In this document: in pieces, positions 47,699-54,247 of the stretch | How positions within the stretch are numbered: position 1 is the first letter of the stretch | Layout: the number at the start of each line of letters is the position of its first letter | Assembly: GCF_000969645.2 (NCBI RefSeq) | Contig: NZ_CP014222.1 | Location: 1,739,740 to 1,803,739 of the forward strand | Origin: Janthinobacterium sp. B9-8 | GTDB taxonomy: Bacteria; Pseudomonadota; Gammaproteobacteria; Burkholderiales; Chitinibacteraceae | Length of the DNA: 64,000 bases | Direction of reading: 5' to 3' | Program-made: the position numbers and the translations under genes | Notes under the pieces: model-generated | Database searches by the model: none | Seen by the model: only the letters and a program-made list of their open reading frames with translations | Told to the model about the DNA's origin: nothing

Positions 47699-48219
47699 GA
47701 GATCAACTCCAACAAACGAATGCTCTGGCTAGGGCAAGCGGAAACACAGGCACCACAGCCCGTGCATTGCTCGGCATTAACAAGGGGATGGGCGACTTTA
47801 CCAACGGCCAGCTGAAAACGAATCGCCTGCTCATCACAGACCTCACCGCAAATTCGGCATTCAACACCGCGATCGGCAAGGCAGCTGGCATTGATTTCTG
47901 CGTAAATCTTCCAAGGGGGACTGATGCTTTGATCTAGGGCCAAAGGCGTACAGGCGCGCGCGCAATCGCCACAAAAGGTGCATTCAGCCTGCGCAAAATC
48001 CACCATCGGAAACCCAGCCTCGCCCACTTTAATAATTTGAGTCGGGCAAGCGGTGGCGCAGTCACCACAACGCGTGCAGCGATCCAAAAAACGCGCCGTT
48101 GCCCAAGGTGGACGCGGTGCTGTAGGCGTTTGCGGACGACGGCCAAAAAGTAAATTGCGACGAGAAGGGTCCACTACGGCAGCCAATCCAAATAGTAAGT
48201 TTTTAAGATTAGGCCGCAT
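47695..48219 (-). CDS. napF: Ferredoxin-type protein NapF
   Basis: This cytoplasmic iron-sulfur protein helps NapA maturation. From ATG 48219 (MRPNLKNLLFGL) it has 174 residues and four cysteine clusters for [4Fe-4S] centres: CTRCGDCATACP, CTFCGDCARAC, ECRICGEVC and CTGCGACVSACP. The start is chosen for family fit; the ribosome-binding site is not clear, and an upstream in-frame extension runs through candidate NarL sites. It is first in napFDABC. Confidence 0.92.
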   Translation of the reverse strand: MRPNLKNLLFGLAAVVDPSRRNLLFGRRPQTPTAPRPPWATARFLDRCTRCGDCATACPTQIIKVGEAGFPMVDFAQAECTFCGDCARACTPLALDQSISPPWKIYAEINASCLADRGVECRICGEVCDEQAIRFQLAVGKVAHPLVNAEQCTGCGACVSACPSQSIRLLELIS

Positions 48220-48234
48220 GTGAAATACATACAA

Positions 48235-48250
48235 TGCCTCTTTAGAGGTG
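48235..48250. promoter_or_regulatory. Candidate NarL-type 7-2-7 site, proximal to napF
   Basis: TGCCTCT-TT-AGAGGTG is an inverted repeat with the 7-2-7 spacing of NarL/NarP sites, with one mismatch per heptamer to the recalled consensus TACYYMT / AKRRGTA. It lies 16 bp before the napF start. Confidence 0.45.
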
Positions 48251-48275
48251 TAAGGCGTAGCACCCACCGCACCCC

Positions 48276-48291
48276 TACCTCTTTGGAGGTA
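48276..48291. promoter_or_regulatory. Candidate NarL-type 7-2-7 site, distal
   Basis: TACCTCT-TT-GGAGGTA fits the 7-2-7 NarL consensus with one mismatch (first base of the second half). It lies in the napF-narX divergent region, 41 bp centre-to-centre from the similar site at 48235-48250, about four helical turns. Confidence 0.6.
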
Positions 48292-48488
48292 AACGAAATA
48301 AATCAAAGACTTGTCTTACGTTTAAAGTACATAGCGCGATGTGGGCGATTAGGCTATGTTTTGCTACCTTGCATCGATCGAACCCTTATGCAGACTAAAA
48401 GTAGGCAAAGCAGGCTCTGTGAATGAGAAGCTGTAAATGGATCAGTCTGCGGCACAACGATAAGCATGGAAATTTGGAGGTATGACTT

Positions 48489-50339
48489 ATGCGTATTGGG
48501 GATTATTTCCGCCAAGCGTCGATTTTGCAGTTTATTGCCCGCGCATTATTGCTGATGGTTTTACCCGCGTTTCTGGCCTTTTTTATGAGCTGGAGCACGG
48601 TGGTGCGCTCCACAGGTGAAGGCGCTGCGATTAATCTGGCGGGCTCCTTACGTAAGCAAGTGTATTTAATCGTCGCCACCCACGAATCCCCGCCCGCCCC
48701 AGTGCCCGGCAGCCGCCCTCTGCTGCAAGAGGTGATCGATGAATTTGAGCAACGCCTTTACCACCCCACGCTGCTGAATAATCTACCCAAGCAGGCCGAT
48801 GACCCTGTGCGCGTCAGCTACAACCTCATGGAAATGACTTGGCGTACCGATGTTAAAAATGAGCTATCGCAACTTAATAGCGAACACGACGGCAGCCTAC
48901 TTCCTAAAGCCATTCGCTTTGTATCTTTAATCGATACTTATGTAGAAGCCATCGAAGCCAAGCACGAAACCCGCTTGCTCTGGCTGGGGCGTATTCAGTG
49001 GATTGCTTTAGGAACTATGTTGTTGATCCTATTAGGCACTTTGCGCTGGCTATCGCAACGCGTGACTCAGCCACTGATCGCCATGGCTCACGCGGCGAGC
49101 AAGATTAAAAATGGTGATTTAAGTGTGCGCGCGCCAGAGCAGGGAGCAGGTGAAATCACCCAGCTCGGCCAAGCTATCAACCATATGGTGGCCGAATTAG
49201 CGCGTGGTATTGGCGAATTAGAATCACGCGTCAACGAGAAAACCAAGGCTTTATCGCAAAATCAGCGCAGCCTAGAGCTGCTCTACCGCATTAAGCAGCG
49301 CCTATCTGATCAAGAGCCCAACCAAGCCACGTTTGATCAAGTATTAAGCGATTTAGGCAGCGTGATCGAGCTAGAACACGCCGCCATTTGCATCACAGAA
49401 ACCGAGCAAGCTCCGCTGGCATTTCGCTTTGCCATCATGCCCAACAAGGCAAACGAGCATTGCGATCAAAAAGCCTGTGCATCCTGTAGTGATGCCGTCA
49501 ACACGCCTGCACTAAGCACAAATTACCCTGTATTTCAGCTAACTGACGGCCGAAAAAACTACGGCATCATGCCGATTCAACTCAAGCCGGGCCAAAAACT
49601 AGCCGATTGGCAGCAGCAATTACTTGAAGCCGTTGCACGGCAAATTGGCACGGCACTTGCCAATGCCAAACGCACGCAGGCGCTGCATCGTTTGGCCCTA
49701 CACGAGGAGCGCTCGGTCATTGCACGTGAGCTGCACGACTCCTTGGCGCAATCTTTATCCTATTTAAAAATCCAAGTAGTGCGTTTGCAAACCGAATTCC
49801 CCGAATCCGCCCGCAGCGACACCGCCCAAGCCGTGCTCACTGAATTACGCCAAGGCTTAAATGATGCTTACCGCCAGCTACGTGAACTACTCAATACCTT
49901 TCGCCTACAAATGCACGAGCGCGGGCTGGCTGAGGCACTCGAGCAAACCGTAAGCGAATTTGCAGAGCGTGCAGCCCATCCGGTTATTTTAGAGAATCAC
50001 CTGATGGGGGTTGAGCTAAGTGCGCACGAAGAAATTCATATCTTACAAATCGTGCGTGAAGCACTCGCTAATATCGAGCGCCACGCCCATGCACAGCACG
50101 CTTGGGTTACGCTGGCATGGTTAAAAAATACGATTTTAGTCACCATCCAAGATGATGGACTCGGCATCAAAGATCACCCAGACAAAAAACAGCATTATGG
50201 GCTAGGCATTATGCGCGACCGCGCTCATAGCCTAAAGGGCCAGCTAAGCATCACCCGCCAACAGCCCAATGGCACCCTCATCTCCTTACAATTCACCCCC
50301 AACACGCCCTTTTCAGTGGCCGAAGGAAGCGCGCTATGA
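48489..50339 (+). CDS. narX: Nitrate/nitrite sensor histidine kinase NarX
   Basis: This membrane kinase senses nitrate or nitrite. It has 616 residues; GGAGG lies 8 bp before the ATG. TM1 covers about residues 18-38, followed by a periplasmic domain starting with a P-box-like segment (INLAGSLRKQVYLI, the ligand-binding helix). TM2 is about residues 165-185, then HAMP, a signalling linker, a GAF-like central module with a Cys group (CDQKACASC), and a HisKA_3 domain with the phosphoacceptor in ARELHDSLAQSLSYLK. The ATPase domain has REALANIERHA and DDGLGI. It overlaps narL by 4 bp. Confidence 0.93.
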   Translation: MRIGDYFRQASILQFIARALLLMVLPAFLAFFMSWSTVVRSTGEGAAINLAGSLRKQVYLIVATHESPPAPVPGSRPLLQEVIDEFEQRLYHPTLLNNLPKQADDPVRVSYNLMEMTWRTDVKNELSQLNSEHDGSLLPKAIRFVSLIDTYVEAIEAKHETRLLWLGRIQWIALGTMLLILLGTLRWLSQRVTQPLIAMAHAASKIKNGDLSVRAPEQGAGEITQLGQAINHMVAELARGIGELESRVNEKTKALSQNQRSLELLYRIKQRLSDQEPNQATFDQVLSDLGSVIELEHAAICITETEQAPLAFRFAIMPNKANEHCDQKACASCSDAVNTPALSTNYPVFQLTDGRKNYGIMPIQLKPGQKLADWQQQLLEAVARQIGTALANAKRTQALHRLALHEERSVIARELHDSLAQSLSYLKIQVVRLQTEFPESARSDTAQAVLTELRQGLNDAYRQLRELLNTFRLQMHERGLAEALEQTVSEFAERAAHPVILENHLMGVELSAHEEIHILQIVREALANIERHAHAQHAWVTLAWLKNTILVTIQDDGLGIKDHPDKKQHYGLGIMRDRAHSLKGQLSITRQQPNGTLISLQFTPNTPFSVAEGSAL

Positions 50340-50989
50340 GCGACAAATACTCCGTCGTCGTCATCGACGATCACCCTCTATTTCGCAAAGGCGTGGTGCA
50401 GCTTTTGGCTTTAGATAGCCGCTTTAATGTCATCGGTGAAGCCGCCAGCGGTGCAGAAGGCCTCCTTGTCGTGGGCGCAAATAACCCAGATTTGGTGATC
50501 TTAGATTTAAATATGAAAGAAATGGACGGCATTGCCACGCTGCGAGCCATTAAAGAGCTTGATCTGGATTCACGCGTGGTGATGCTCACCGTATCCGATC
50601 AATCATCCGATTTAGTCGCCGCAGTGCGGGCCGGTGCCGATGGCTACTTACTGAAAGACATGGAGCCAGAAGAAATCATCGCCAGCCTCGCCGAAGCCTT
50701 AGACGGGCAAATGGCGATTCCAGAACGCTTGGGCCGCGTACTTGCCCTAGCGATGCGGGAAGACGACGGCAGCGAGCGCAACGCCATGATGGCTTCTTTA
50801 ACCGAGCGTGAACGAGAAATACTAGGCTGCCTAGCCAATGGCCTATCCAACAAACTGGTCGGCAGAGAACTAGGGATTGCGGAAGGCACAGTGAAAGTGC
50901 ACGTTAAAAGCCTGCTCAGAAAACTAAACTTCCGCTCCCGGCTGGAAGCGGCGATTTGGGCTGTGGAGCAAGGGATAAAGCTGGGGTAG
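50336..50989 (+). CDS. narL: Nitrate/nitrite response regulator NarL
   Basis: The 217-residue regulator has a receiver domain (IDDHPLFR, phosphoacceptor D57 in VILDLNM, K107 in LLKDM) and a LuxR/FixJ-type helix-turn-helix (LTEREREILGCLANGLSNKL, then GIAEGTVKVHVKSLLRKLNF). It is coupled to narX by ATGA overlap. The adjacent divergent napF promoter, with 7-2-7 inverted repeats, is its likely local target. Confidence 0.93.
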   Translation: MSDKYSVVVIDDHPLFRKGVVQLLALDSRFNVIGEAASGAEGLLVVGANNPDLVILDLNMKEMDGIATLRAIKELDLDSRVVMLTVSDQSSDLVAAVRAGADGYLLKDMEPEEIIASLAEALDGQMAIPERLGRVLALAMREDDGSERNAMMASLTEREREILGCLANGLSNKLVGRELGIAEGTVKVHVKSLLRKLNFRSRLEAAIWAVEQGIKLG

Positions 50990-51152
50990 CGGTTGTATCA
51001 CATTATCTCAAATGAATCGCCGTGCGATAAACAGATTGGCTGCATTTTCCATCATTTTCCGCAGCATTTCATGCTGCCCGCAAAAACAGCCCATTAAATA
51101 TCTCACGCATCAATGGGATGTCGTTGACGGAGATAATCACGCTCCGCAGCCC

Positions 51153-51341
51153 CTACCCAGAAAAATAATCATCCATTTCCAGGCCATCAATTTCAGATGG
51201 CTGCAGCCGTAGTACCAACAGCAGAATCTCGTCCAGCGACTGCAGGATTTTCTCCGCCACCGCCCTTTGTGTGAGTGAATTGGCCAGAGTAGTGGCGTAA
51301 CAAACACAAAGGATTTTGCGGGAGGCGGGAGCGGGAGTCAG
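51153..51341 (-). pseudogene. C-terminal gene remnant (62 codons)
   Basis: The minus strand is open for 62 codons to TAG at 51153, with protein-like sequence (RKILCVCYATTLANSL, then AEKILQSLDEILLLVLRL, ending IDGLEMDDYFSG). No start codon with a ribosome-binding site exists, and the frame is cut upstream at TAA. It looks like the tail of a gene whose front has been lost. Family not recognised. Confidence 0.4.
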
Positions 51342-51355
51342 TTAATGGGGTTTAG

Positions 51356-51370
51356 AAAAAGCCCACCGAA
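51356..51370. repeat. 15-bp direct repeat, left copy
   Basis: AAAAAGCCCACCGAA here is identical to 53843-53857. The right copy is part of a complete terminator; this one is only half a terminator. Together they bracket about 2.5 kb holding the cassette genes. Confidence 0.6.
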
Positions 51371-51507
51371 CTGACTCTCTTGGAAGGGATAAGCAAAGCC
51401 TAGTGTAATGAGCTATTACTTATAAGCATCTAAGTCGTTGCCGGACCGGAGTTGGTTATTCTTATCCGGCTTCCCTTGAAAGTGACTCAAATGAGCAAAG
51501 ACAGCAT

Positions 51508-51540
51508 GGTAGGTTGGGCTAGTGGCTTATCAGCCCAACC
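51508..51540. repeat. Palindromic repeat, GTAGGTTGGGCT family
   Basis: GGTAGGTTGGGCT...AGCCCAACC forms a stem around TAGTGGCTTATC. Nearly the same 32 bases recur at 53374-53405. Confidence 0.65.
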
Positions 51541-51650
51541 GAGCTTCAGGCTGTGCCCAGCAAGGCACTTCAAGGGGCTAAGCGTTTTTATAACTCAAAT
51601 TACTTAAAACTCAAATCCCGCAAGATTGGCAGCCTTACATCTTGGCTGGG

Positions 51651-51917
51651 ATGACGATGTTGAAGATTGAAGGATTGCAAGATACAAACGACATTCCTTG
51701 CGATGTTGATTTCGTCTGGGATAAAAAAATTACTTTTACCCAGTCTGTATACACATATCGTGCGATGTACATTATTCGGCCTCGCATTTCTGGTATGTCG
51801 TTCCTGCCAGAAGTGGAAGGTGGATGGCTTACCGAGCCACTAATTGTCGGGGTCTCTGAAAAAGTCGCTGGCTATGCCGTCTTCAAGATGAGCCGCGTTG
51901 TTTTTGCCACAACCTAA
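51651..51917 (+). CDS. Cassette hypothetical protein 1 (88 aa)
   Basis: I do not recognise this protein. It is predominantly beta-rich and soluble (KITFTQSVYTYRAMYIIRP, then GWLTEPLIVGVSEKVAGYAV), with no signal peptide. The start may be ATG 51651 or 51657, after GGCTGGG; an earlier TTG at 51642 is possible. Its TAA stop lies inside ACCTAAC, the first arm of a short, degenerate recombination-site-like sequence ending at GTTAGCC. Confidence 0.55.
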   Translation: MTMLKIEGLQDTNDIPCDVDFVWDKKITFTQSVYTYRAMYIIRPRISGMSFLPEVEGGWLTEPLIVGVSEKVAGYAVFKMSRVVFATT

Positions 51918-51945
51918 CTTGGCGCCCCTCACCTCTACGTTAGCC
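51912..51945 (+). other. Degenerate attC-like junction
   Basis: ACCTAAC ... GTTAGCC, 34 bp in all, resembles the outer R'' and R' arms of an attC site, but is too short and lacks clear inner arms. It may be a truncated site. The next ORF starts 17 bp after it. Confidence 0.35.
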
Positions 51946-51961
51946 ATCACAAAGGATGCTC

Positions 51962-52465
51962 ATGAGCGATTTGCCAGTTCCAAGTGAAACCGGAGCGTCA
52001 GGCACTCAGGTCGCAGGCTCCAGCGAACCATTGTCTGTCGACCCCAACCCTCCGATACACGGGCTTCCTATAACTCAAACGATGGAGGTGTTGGCCGCGA
52101 CGCGAGCCAGAAGTTTTGGCGGCGAGGTCGCCGCTAGTTTGATCGCTGGGTCGTTCACTCAAATGTCACATGATCTTGAGGTAACCCGTTGCGATCTTAG
52201 AATTCGTGACGAGCAACTTCAGAAGACACACCAAGAACTCGGTGACGCTAAGGTAACCATTGCGACTCTTCGCGAACGAGTTGGGGCCATTAGTAGAGCA
52301 CAGCACTTGAAACAATTGAGCGTATTTGTGGGAACCGCAATTTTGGGAGTTGCTGTTGATCTGTACAAAAACAACATCGAAAAACCCAGCTACCTTCTGG
52401 GCATTGTCGGAGTTGTTTTACTCTTGGCCACTTGGCTCACGAAACGCGAAGGGGCGGACGAATGA
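51962..52465 (+). CDS. Cassette membrane-anchored coiled-coil protein (167 aa)
   Basis: I do not recognise this protein. Residues 1-40 are Pro/Ser-rich and disordered-looking. A helical coiled-coil follows (about 70-115, LEVTRCDLRIRDEQLQKTHQ and on), then two hydrophobic helices (about 119-136 and 143-160, LGIVGVVLLLATWL). AAAGGATGCTC supplies the ribosome-binding site. Its TGA overlaps the next start codon (ATGA), so the two proteins are coupled and probably act together. A two-gene cassette is unusual. Confidence 0.65.
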   Translation: MSDLPVPSETGASGTQVAGSSEPLSVDPNPPIHGLPITQTMEVLAATRARSFGGEVAASLIAGSFTQMSHDLEVTRCDLRIRDEQLQKTHQELGDAKVTIATLRERVGAISRAQHLKQLSVFVGTAILGVAVDLYKNNIEKPSYLLGIVGVVLLLATWLTKREGADE

Positions 52466-52863
52466 ATGTTGTCTCCATTGACGAACTAAAAATCGTAGGA
52501 GTCTTCGATCACGGCATTCCAAATATGGAGCGTGTAGTTCTTCAAGCAAACGAGAGCATAGACCTCGGCAACTACGGACTAATTATTGGAATTCGAGGGC
52601 ATGAAGGGCAGGCCTTCCCGCTCCGAGACAACTTCCTATGGTTTGGTAACGGCTGGTTAAATAAGGGTGATTGGTTGTTTGTGTATACAGCACCGGGAAC
52701 GTCAAAGACGACCGATCTGCCAAACCAGAAGGAGAAGCTCTACTCTGTCCACTGGGGGAAAGACCAAACGTTGTTTCAACACAAAGAGTTAATTCCTCTT
52801 CTGATCCGCATGGACGCTATCCAGGTTCCAATTGGAATCAATGCACTACCGCCCCCTGTGTGA
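52462..52863 (+). CDS. Cassette hypothetical protein coupled to the membrane protein (133 aa)
   Basis: I do not recognise this protein. It appears globular and beta-rich (MNVVSIDELKIVGVFDHGIP, NYGLIIGIRGHEGQAFPLRD, NFLWFGNGWLNKGDWLFVY), with no signal peptide or membrane segment. Its start overlaps the stop of the preceding gene. The stop is followed after 4 bp by a well-formed attC site, so it closes a cassette. Confidence 0.62.
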   Translation: MNVVSIDELKIVGVFDHGIPNMERVVLQANESIDLGNYGLIIGIRGHEGQAFPLRDNFLWFGNGWLNKGDWLFVYTAPGTSKTTDLPNQKEKLYSVHWGKDQTLFQHKELIPLLIRMDAIQVPIGINALPPPV

Positions 52864-52867
52864 CGAC

Positions 52868-52937
52868 GGCTAACCCATTATTCCACCGGACGCTGCGCGA
52901 TAAAACCGCGCATCGCCGGTGAATTCAAACGTTAGGC
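52868..52937 (+). other. Integron recombination site (attC)
   Basis: This 70-bp site has the order expected of attC: outer arm GGCTAAC, inner arm TTCCACCGG, a central stem TGCGCG-ATAAAAC-CGCGCA, inner arm CCGGTGAA, and final GTTAGGC. The inner arms pair except for one extra C in the first, the kind of extrahelical base that orients integrase on the folded bottom strand. The next cassette ORF begins 25 bp after it. Confidence 0.75.
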
Positions 52938-52962
52938 AACTCAAAGTCCGGGGGAGGGAGTG

Positions 52963-53388
52963 ATGACAGAGGAAGAACTCTATCGAGATATTGCAAGCCA
53001 CGCGTTAGCCGGATTTCAGCTCATTGAGGAAGGACTTAAAAATTACATTGCCGACTATCACGACAAAGTTAGGGAGTTTCTCCCTGTAAATATGGTCTAC
53101 GAGCACAGGGCTGACGAAGTTGCTAACGCACCGCTAGGAAAGTTGGTCGATATATTTGGCAAAATAAATGCCAATAAACAATTAATCGTGGAATTGAGAA
53201 GCCTACAGAGCAAGCGTAATGATCTCGCACATCGAGCTCTAGTAAATCTCTATGGGCCTGCTAAAAATGGATTTGATTTTTCTAGAAATTCAACTCAACT
53301 CGGTGAACTTGCGGATGACCTAGGTAGGTTGATTGAACAAATTCTTGTTGAGCGCGCCGAGCTGTTACAGCACGGTAGGTTGGGCTAG
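52963..53388 (+). CDS. Cassette all-alpha protein with RX4H motif (HEPN-like, 141 aa)
   Basis: The protein is almost wholly helical. The segment SLQSKRNDLAHRAL carries R-x4-H, the catalytic signature of HEPN-domain RNases and their relatives, preceded by the expected helix (QLIVELRSLQ). An N-terminal helix pair (YRDIASHALAGFQLIEEGL) fits a four-helix fold. ATG 52963 follows GGGGAGGGAGTG. The last residues (HGRLG) are encoded by a palindromic repeat, so the original C-terminus may have been altered. RNase or toxin function is inference. Confidence 0.62.
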   Translation: MTEEELYRDIASHALAGFQLIEEGLKNYIADYHDKVREFLPVNMVYEHRADEVANAPLGKLVDIFGKINANKQLIVELRSLQSKRNDLAHRALVNLYGPAKNGFDFSRNSTQLGELADDLGRLIEQILVERAELLQHGRLG

Positions 53389-53457
53389 TGACTTATCAGC
53401 CCAACATTCTTAGGCATATTGAAATGTTGGGCTGATACAGCTTTAGCCCAACCTACC
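53374..53457. repeat. Palindromic repeat, GTAGGTTGGGCT family (complete copy)
   Basis: GGTAGGTTGGGCT at the left and AGCCCAACCTACC at the right form the outer arms, with AGCCCAACATT / AATGTTGGGCT as inner arms. It overlaps the end of the HEPN-like ORF and the start of an attC-like junction. Confidence 0.7.
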
Positions 53458-53496
53458 TTGCTGGCTAAAACCAGCCCCTGTATTCTGACGTTGGGC
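53446..53496 (+). other. Possible attC-like junction before last cassette gene
   Basis: GCCCAAC and GTTGGGC are perfectly complementary outer arms 51 bp apart, enclosing a GCTGG / CCAGC hairpin. GTTGGGC lies 12 bp before the next ATG. The left arm belongs to the palindromic repeat, so it may be a hybrid or chance site. Confidence 0.4.
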
Positions 53497-53508
53497 AAAG
53501 GAGCAGAA

Positions 53509-53802
53509 ATGACATGGTACACAGTTTCACTTTCATCGGCGGATATCTCGTCCCAAAAACATATAGCAATTCAGGATGCGTTTGAAATTCTGTTCATGGC
53601 GTGTCAGGCACCTGCGGATGCGGCAATGTTTGCGCTCAACGAGCCTGGGAATCCGAACTACGTTGTGTATTTTTCACCAAGTGCCGCTACGCTAGCATCC
53701 TTGTTAATCTCGTCCTACGGTGGAGTCAGTTGCACTCGCCCTACTTCGTCAGTTTCGCTTCTCGTTGGCCATGCCAATGCGCGCGAACGACTGTTGCCAT
53801 AG
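53509..53802 (+). CDS. Cassette hypothetical protein (97 aa)
   Basis: The protein starts MTWYTVSLSSADISSQKHIA and continues QDAFEILFMACQAPADAAMF, a pattern I recall from hypothetical proteins carried on integron cassettes; function unknown. It looks like a small alpha/beta soluble protein with no signal peptide. ATG 53509 follows GGAGCAGAA; a longer upstream frame starts in the repeat and is rejected. No recombination site was found after its stop. Confidence 0.6.
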   Translation: MTWYTVSLSSADISSQKHIAIQDAFEILFMACQAPADAAMFALNEPGNPNYVVYFSPSAATLASLLISSYGGVSCTRPTSSVSLLVGHANARERLLP

Positions 53803-53842
53803 TATGGTCGGTTGAGATAAAGCATCTCTAGCCCACAAAACA

Positions 53843-53857
53843 AAAAAGCCCACCGAA
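53843..53857. repeat. 15-bp direct repeat, right copy
   Basis: AAAAAGCCCACCGAA, identical to 51356-51370. Here it is part of the intact terminator at 53847-53864. Confidence 0.6.
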
Positions 53858-53864
53858 GTGGGCT
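53847..53864. terminator. Terminator right of the cassette cluster
   Basis: AGCCCAC-CGAA-GTGGGCT, a perfect 7-bp stem with a stable tetraloop, with six T on the minus strand side. It directly follows the stop of a minus-strand gene remnant. Confidence 0.75.
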
Positions 53865-53882
53865 TGCATGAATATTGGCAAG

Positions 53883-53975
53883 CTACCCGCCAATATTCTG
53901 CCGATACGTTTCCAGCATATCCTCCCCATTCACGCGGAAGGTGTTAGCCATATAATCCAGCTCTAAAAATATTAG
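53883..53975 (-). pseudogene. C-terminal gene remnant (30 codons)
   Basis: A minus-strand frame ends with protein-like sequence LDYMANTFRVNGEDMLETYR-QNIGG and stops just before a terminator, but is closed by TAG 30 codons upstream. It has no start with a ribosome-binding site. It looks like the tail of a lost gene. Family not recognised. Confidence 0.4.
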
Positions 53976-54156
53976 CTAGCCGAAACAAGGCAGGCAGAGC
54001 TAAAGATTTATCAGCCCCTAGACCAAGCAACATAGCCCTCACTCTCTTTTAAAGCGCCGTGAAGCTATATAAAGCCTTTATGCCGCATTTAATCACTCCT
54101 GCGGATACTTAATAATATTTCTTCAGCTTATTGCGGAGGACTCTTCCTCGCTTTTG

Positions 54157-54210
54157 GGTTTCTCTGTGGCGCTCTGTGTGCTCGTTTTACTCTGTGGTTT
54201 AAGATTTAAC
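54157..54210. repeat. Half copy of CACAGAG-type inverted repeat
   Basis: TTTCTCTGTGGCGCTCTGTG...TCTGTGGTTTAAGATTTAAC matches the right half of the complete element at 59060-59180; the left half is missing. Confidence 0.7.
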
Positions 54211-54247
54211 ATTGTGTGCAAAAACTTCAACCATTACTAAAGAAACA

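Larger units (their letters stand above)
50990..51650. other. Left flank of the cassette cluster
   Basis: This 661-bp stretch after narL has no intact gene. It holds a gene-tail remnant on the minus strand (51153-51341), the left copy of a 15-bp direct repeat (51356-51370) and a palindromic repeat (51508-51540). The rest shows nothing I can name; no integrase or attI site is evident. Confidence 0.5.
51371..53842 (+). mobile_element. Integron-type gene-cassette cluster without integrase in view (CALIN-like)
   Basis: Five small plus-strand ORFs of unknown type are separated by short spacers. One has a full attC architecture (52868-52937), and cassette-start heptamers GTTAGCC (51939), GTTAGGC (52931) and GTTGGGC (53490) lie 19-32 bp before the next start codon, as is typical of cassettes. 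Codon usage and GC feel unlike the surrounding nar and ccm genes. No tyrosine integrase is within the window, so it is either a stranded cluster or part of a distant array. Confidence 0.65.
53865..54247. other. Right flank of the cassette cluster
   Basis: There is no intact gene between the terminator and moaA. It holds a minus-strand gene tail (53883-53975) and half of a CACAGAG-type repeat (54157-54210). Confidence 0.5.

Noticed and set aside
48296..48310. Possible FNR site near napF (TTGAT half-site)
   Set aside because: Only one half-site is present; the partner ATCAA at the right spacing is missing.
51012..51212. 66-codon plus-strand frame after narL
   Set aside because: No ribosome-binding site; the opposite strand shows a more protein-like remnant.
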